A stretch of 24,642 bases of DNA from GCA-2737125 sp044336815 (GTDB taxonomy: Bacteria; Actinomycetota; Actinomycetes; S36-B12). Under the pieces are notes generated by a model. It saw nothing but the letters and a program-made list of their open reading frames with translations, was not told the origin of the DNA and did no database searches. The position numbers and the translations under genes are program-made. Below, one piece after another: positions 21,223 to 24,642 of this stretch. The stretch lies in the NCBI GenBank assembly GCA_044336815.1, contig JBIIOU010000012.1:1-24642 (forward strand), written 5' to 3'. Positions within the stretch are counted from its first letter, which is position 1. Each line of letters starts with the position of its first letter.

Positions 21223-23786
21223 TCCGGTGCGAGCACTGCAGTGACACTCACTTGAGCGCCACTTTCTAGCAGCAACTGCGTGATGCACCCGGCGGCCTTG
21301 ATGTCCTCGGCGGCAAGTTGCAGGCGGTCAAGTACCTCACTAGGTGCGGTGATCGTGGCTTGACTGAGTTTGGCCCGCATCGAGACATTGGCATCGCTCT
21401 TCGCTTTGCGAATACCGGAAATTGCCACGGCTAGATCGTCGAGCAACTTAGGGTTTTGGCCTTTGGATAGTGCTTCAAGGGTGTCACTCGTGGGCCAAGT
21501 TGACCTGTGCACCGAGCCCACCTGCCACCAACTCCAGACCTCTTCGGTGACAAATGGCATGAACGGTGCGAACAACCCGAGCAAAGTCTTCAGGGTGGTG
21601 GCCAACGTGGCCTTCGCCGACTCCGCTTTGGCATCACCTTGTGCACCGTAGGCACGCTCTTTCACTAACTCGACGTAGTCATCGGTGAAGTTCCAGAAAA
21701 ACGACTCGGTCACTTCAAGGGCTTTGGCGTAGTTGAAGTCATCAAAGGCGGTTGTCGCATTTTGCACCGTGATTGCCAGGCGCGCGAGCAGTGCCTTATC
21801 AACCGGTTCGGTGATGGCGCTGTCATTCGCGGTGGCTTCGAGCATTAGGACGAATTTGCTGGCATTGAGAATCTTTATTGCAAGGCGACGGCCGATCTTC
21901 ATCTGGCCGACATCGAATGCAGTGTCGGTGCCTGGGCGCCCAGATGCTGCCCAGTAGCGCACCGCATCGGAGGAGTATTCGTCCAGCAGGCCCATTGGCG
22001 TGACTACATTGCCCTTTGACTTACTCATCTTCTTGCGGTCCGGATCCAAGATCCAACCGGAAATCGAGGCGTGAGCCCACGGCACGCAATCACTTTCGAG
22101 ATCTGCTCGCACCACACTGCTAAACAGCCAAGTGCGAATGATCTCGTGGGCTTGGGGGCGCACGTCCATTGGGAATACCCGCTGCCACAGATCTTCATCG
22201 CGCTCCCAGCCACCGGCGATCTGCGGGGTTAATGAACTGGTGGCCCAGGTATCCATGACATCGGGGTCGCCCATGAACCCACCGGGTACTCCGCGCTGGG
22301 CATTGGTGAATCCTGCGGGTGCATCACTACTTGGGTCAATCGGCAGTTGGTCTTCACTCGGGATCAACGGGGCGTCATAAATGGGGTTGCCCGCATCGTC
22401 AAGGGGGTACCAAACTGGTAGCGGCACTCCAAAGAAACGTTGGCGCGAGATCAGCCAGTCACCGTTTAGGCCTTCAACCCAATTTTCATAGCGCACGAGC
22501 ATGTGAGGTGGGTGCCAAATGATGTTTCGCCCGCGCTCGAGCAATTCGTCGCGAAGAGTTGGGTTGCGCCCACCGTTTGCGATGTACCACTGCCTTGTCG
22601 TGACTATTTCAAGTGGCTTGTCGCCTTTCTCGAAGAACTTGACAGCGTGAGTTATCGGCTTCGGATCGCCAACCATGTCGCCGCTAGTGGTCAAAAGTTC
22701 AACAGTGCGCTCCTTGGCGGTGTGGGTGGTAGCGCCGGCGAGGCTTAGGTAATTGCTCATGCCGGTTTCACTGGTGATCCATTCGGGAGCATCGGGCAAG
22801 ATACGGCCGTCCCAGCCAATTATCGGGCGGGTTGGCAGTTGCAACTCGCGCCACCAGATGACGTCGGTTAGGTCGCCGAAGGTGCAGATCATCGCGATGC
22901 CCGAACCCTTTTCCGGGTCAGCGAGGTGATGCGCAACTATCGGCACCTCTACGCCAAAGAGTGGCGTGTTGACGGTAGTGCCGAAAAGTGGTTGGTAACG
23001 CTCATCATCTGGGTTCGCGACCAGAGCGACGCACGCGGCTAACAACTCTGGCCGGGTTGTTTCGATAAAGACTTTGTCATCTGGGTTCGAGGTTTTACCG
23101 AACCCGATTCGATGGTAGGCGCCTGGGCGCTCGCGGTCTTCAAGTTCAGCTTGGGCAACAGCGGTGCGGAAGGTGACATCCCAAAGAGTTGGTGCCTCGG
23201 ACTGGTAAGCCTCACCGCGCTTGAGGTTACGCAAGAAAGCAAGTTGGCTCACCCGCTGAGCATTAGCATCAATTGTTTGGTAGGTCTGGCTCCAGTCAAT
23301 GGAAAGCCCCATGCGACGCCAGAGTTCTTCGAATACGACTTCATCCTCCACCGTCAACTTCTCGCAAAGTTCAACGAAGTTTTTACGTGAAATTGGCACT
23401 TGATGTTTTGCATCGGGCTCGGCAGGCGGGATAAAGGCCGGGTCATAGGGCAAACTCGGATCGCACCGCACCCCGAAGTAGTTCTGCACCCGGCGTTCGG
23501 TCGGTAGACCGTTGTCGTCCCAGCCCATCGGGTAGAAGACCTCGAGGCCGCGCATGCGCTGGTACCTGGCAATGCAGTCGGTGTGGGTATATGAAAAGAC
23601 GTGCCCGACATGGAGTGAGCCGCTGACCGTTGGTGGGGGAGTATCGATGGAGAACACTTGCTCACGGGTTTTGGTGCGATCAAAGCGATAGGTGCCCTGC
23701 TCCTCCCAGACTCCTGCCCACTTTGCCTCGATGCCCTCGATGCTGGGTTGCTCGGGCAACTTGGGCTGTGGTGCGGAAGTGCTCAT
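21219..23786 (-). CDS. valS: Valyl-tRNA synthetase
   Basis: Class I enzyme that attaches valine to tRNA-Val and edits threonine. The 855-residue product has the HIGH-type motif HVGH at about 59-62 (TPPPTVSGSLHVGHVFSYT), a following FYPMGWDDNGLPTERRVQNYFGVR, an editing (CP1) domain around PTLWDVTFRTAVAQAELED and FIETTRPELLAACVALV, the tryptophan-rich WLISRQRFFGVPLPVWY, and the KMSKS loop in DRKKMSKSKGN. The C-terminal coiled-coil arm is short. I chose ATG at 23786; TTG at 23795 is the alternative. It points against clpX, with two toxin-antitoxin loci between the convergent ends. No T-box is visible upstream. Confidence 0.97.
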   Translation of the reverse strand: MSTSAPQPKLPEQPSIEGIEAKWAGVWEEQGTYRFDRTKTREQVFSIDTPPPTVSGSLHVGHVFSYTHTDCIARYQRMRGLEVFYPMGWDDNGLPTERRVQNYFGVRCDPSLPYDPAFIPPAEPDAKHQVPISRKNFVELCEKLTVEDEVVFEELWRRMGLSIDWSQTYQTIDANAQRVSQLAFLRNLKRGEAYQSEAPTLWDVTFRTAVAQAELEDRERPGAYHRIGFGKTSNPDDKVFIETTRPELLAACVALVANPDDERYQPLFGTTVNTPLFGVEVPIVAHHLADPEKGSGIAMICTFGDLTDVIWWRELQLPTRPIIGWDGRILPDAPEWITSETGMSNYLSLAGATTHTAKERTVELLTTSGDMVGDPKPITHAVKFFEKGDKPLEIVTTRQWYIANGGRNPTLRDELLERGRNIIWHPPHMLVRYENWVEGLNGDWLISRQRFFGVPLPVWYPLDDAGNPIYDAPLIPSEDQLPIDPSSDAPAGFTNAQRGVPGGFMGDPDVMDTWATSSLTPQIAGGWERDEDLWQRVFPMDVRPQAHEIIRTWLFSSVVRADLESDCVPWAHASISGWILDPDRKKMSKSKGNVVTPMGLLDEYSSDAVRYWAASGRPGTDTAFDVGQMKIGRRLAIKILNASKFVLMLEATANDSAITEPVDKALLARLAITVQNATTAFDDFNYAKALEVTESFFWNFTDDYVELVKERAYGAQGDAKAESAKATLATTLKTLLGLFAPFMPFVTEEVWSWWQVGSVHRSTWPTSDTLEALSKGQNPKLLDDLAVAISGIRKAKSDANVSMRAKLSQATITAPSEVLDRLQLAAEDIKAAGCITQLLLESGAQVSVTAVLAPD

Positions 23787-23924
23787 GGTTGGCAATGGTA
23801 TTGAGTCGTGCTGGAGGCGGGCGCACCCCTAGCTGAAAATGCCAAGGATCTTGGGATCGGAAAGCTTGGGTTTCGGCGGCGCGGATTGCGATTATGCGGC
23901 CGGGAGCAAAGTTATTTCTAGTCC

Positions 23925-23953
23925 TTGGTTTTCAAGTAAGGATGCCGTACCCT
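23925..23953 (+). promoter_or_regulatory. Promoter of peptide gene copy 1
   Basis: TTGGTT (23925-23930), 17 bases, TACCCT (23948-23953). The same boxes with the same spacing occur before copy 2, although the spacer sequence itself has diverged, which argues for selection on the promoter. Leader of about 45 bases. Confidence 0.55.
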
Positions 23954-24004
23954 TTTCTCGGGTTCCCGTTTGGGTATTGGCCCGCTAAACGATTGGAGAA
24001 CTAA

Positions 24005-24163
24005 ATGCCTAATATTGATATTGCTGCCCCAGTAAGTTCTGCGCCATCTGATCGGCTCGCACTTGGTGTTGGCATGGTGTGGCCTGGTGTGGCCGGTATC
24101 GACGGCACCCTAAACCCCTCCGGTCTTTCATACGCACAGGAGTGGGGGTACTACTTAAAGTGA
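24005..24163 (+). CDS. Small peptide gene, copy 1 (unrecognised family)
   Basis: A 52-residue product: MPNIDIAAPVSSAPSDRLAL, GVGMVWPGVAGIDGTLNPSG, then LSYAQEWGYYLK. It has TTGGAG about 6 bases before ATG and a promoter at the right distance. No signal peptide or membrane segment is visible; the N-terminal 40 residues match copy 2 closely while the last 12 differ completely. The conserved 3' DNA block that encodes the C-terminus in copy 2 is still present here, but this frame stops before it, so copy 1 has either a new C-terminus or a frame change. A conserved front with a variable end recalls precursors of modified peptides, but no modification enzyme is in view. Confidence 0.5.
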   Translation: MPNIDIAAPVSSAPSDRLALGVGMVWPGVAGIDGTLNPSGLSYAQEWGYYLK

Positions 24164-24207
24164 GACGTGCTTTGAGGGTAATGAAGAGTAGTAGATCAAT
24201 CTGTTGG

Positions 24208-24276
24208 TGAATGCGCACGTTATTGTCGTGAAAAGTAGATAATCGGCCGGTTTCACGACAATAACGTGCGCATTCA
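24208..24276. repeat. Perfect 26-base inverted repeat (17-base spacer)
   Basis: Bases 24208-24233 are exactly complementary to 24251-24276; the arms begin TGAATGCGCACG and end TCGTGAAA. The spacer at 24234-24250 is 17 bases. There is no T tract on either side, so it is not a normal rho-independent terminator, and no flanking target duplication. It lies 15 bases after copy 1 of the peptide cassette. Confidence 0.95.
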
Positions 24277-24389
24277 GAGCTATGGGCTAAGGACAAGTGG
24301 TGTCCTGCGCATGCTGTTAAAGGGGATCCCATCCAGCAGAGCCACCCTCTTGTTGTCTTGGGCAACCCGGGGCGAATCTCGCGACTCCC

Positions 24390-24418
24390 TTGGTTTTCGG
24401 GCGGAAGTGTTTTACCAT
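24390..24418 (+). promoter_or_regulatory. Promoter of peptide gene copy 2
   Basis: TTGGTT (24390-24395), 17 bases, TACCAT (24413-24418), at the same distance from the gene as in copy 1. Confidence 0.55.
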
Positions 24419-24470
24419 TTTGCTCAGGTGCCCGTCTGGGTATTGGCCCGTTGACCGATTGGAGCATGAA

Positions 24471-24635
24471 ATGCCCAGTATTGATATTGCTACCCCAGTA
24501 AGTTCAGCGCCAACGGATCGGCTCGCACTCGGTGTTGGTTGGGTTCGGCCCGGTGTGGCCGGTATCGGCGGCACACTAAACCCCTCCGGATCAGGCTCGC
24601 ACTATTGTACGTGCTTTGAGGGTAATGAAGAGTAG
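24471..24635 (+). CDS. Small peptide gene, copy 2 (unrecognised family)
   Basis: A 54-residue product: MPSIDIATPVSSAPTDRLAL, GVGWVRPGVAGIGGTLNPSG, then SGSHYCTCFEGNEE. GGAG lies 7 bases before the ATG. Differences from copy 1 within the first 40 residues are few and several are conservative (Asn/Ser, Ala/Thr, Ser/Thr), as expected if the protein sequence is under selection. The C-terminus has two cysteines in CTC and an acidic end, both absent from copy 1. No known family is recognised. It may be a modified peptide, a small regulator, or the exported end of an unknown system that continues beyond the window. Confidence 0.55.
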   Translation: MPSIDIATPVSSAPTDRLALGVGWVRPGVAGIGGTLNPSGSGSHYCTCFEGNEE

Positions 24636-24642
24636 TTCCGTT

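Larger units (their letters stand above)
23923..24192 (+). repeat. Small-peptide cassette, direct repeat copy 1
   Basis: Starts at CCTTGGTTTTC and ends at AATGAAGAGTAG. It shares with copy 2 (24388-24635) the promoter boxes, the block GGGTATTGGCCCG before the gene, the ribosome site CGATTGGAG, most of the reading frame, and the 3' block ACGTGCTTTGAGGGTAATG. Only the stretch encoding the peptide C-terminus differs strongly, being 23 bases longer here. The start-to-start distance is about 465 bases. The preceding 23787-23922 holds no gene. Confidence 0.85.
24388..24635 (+). repeat. Small-peptide cassette, direct repeat copy 2
   Basis: Second copy of the unit at 23923-24192, in the same orientation. 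The intervening stretch 24277-24387 is not shared with the region before copy 1 and shows no gene. The window ends 7 bases after this copy, so further copies may follow. Confidence 0.85.

Noticed and set aside
24208..24276. Integron attC site
   Set aside because: attC hairpins contain mismatched extrahelical bases and defined GTTRRRY/RYYYAAC cores; this repeat is perfectly paired and lacks those cores.
1..24642. CRISPR array, insertion sequence, integrase or phage structural genes
   Set aside because: I found no regularly spaced repeat array, no transposase or recombinase frame and no phage-like gene in either strand.

Overview
The window comes from an actinobacterium of moderate GC content. 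The evidence is a tig-clpP1-clpP2-clpX block with two ClpP paralogues that both resemble the mycobacterial pair, a compact valyl-tRNA synthetase, a DtxR/IdeR-type iron box, and several start codons placed 6-8 bases after a -10 box, as in leaderless actinobacterial transcripts. I cannot name a genus.

Left part (1-9331), accessory metabolism. On the minus strand lies a complete BMP-type ABC importer: lipoprotein, two permeases, and an ATPase cut by the window edge. Next to it are a divergent Nudix hydrolase and a broken small lipoprotein gene. A divergent pair of transcripts follows. The minus transcript carries a flavodoxin-like FMN reductase and a flavin reductase. The plus transcript carries a RutA-like flavin-dependent monooxygenase and a type-B carboxylesterase. 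Strong promoters face away from each other and flank four evenly spaced inverted repeats. Together this looks like import, ring or side-chain oxidation and ester hydrolysis of an unidentified, possibly nucleobase-like, organic compound.

Middle part (9332-14494), envelope and miscellaneous. It holds a C-terminal scrap of a DUF1566-like protein, a secreted tripeptidyl-aminopeptidase-like hydrolase with an Asp-rich insert, two tandem paralogous small membrane proteins, a larger membrane protein of DUF6159 type, an orphan rho-independent terminator pointing right, a DUF3800-like protein carrying a Tat lipoprotein signal, and tRNA-Gly.

Right part (14495-23786), housekeeping core with toxin-antitoxin insertions. 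It holds an iron permease behind an iron box, tRNA-Pro, trigger factor, the ClpP1P2/ClpX protease, an intact DUF433/DUF5615 toxin-antitoxin pair, a decayed VapBC pair (nonsense codon in vapB, large in-frame deletion in vapC), and valS running the other way.

End (23787-24642). Two copies of a roughly 250-base cassette lie in direct repeat. Each has the same -35/-10 promoter spacing, a ribosome binding site and a 52-54-residue peptide with a conserved N-terminal part and a divergent C-terminal part. A perfect 26-bp inverted repeat lies between the copies. I do not recognise this family, and it is my main candidate for something undescribed.
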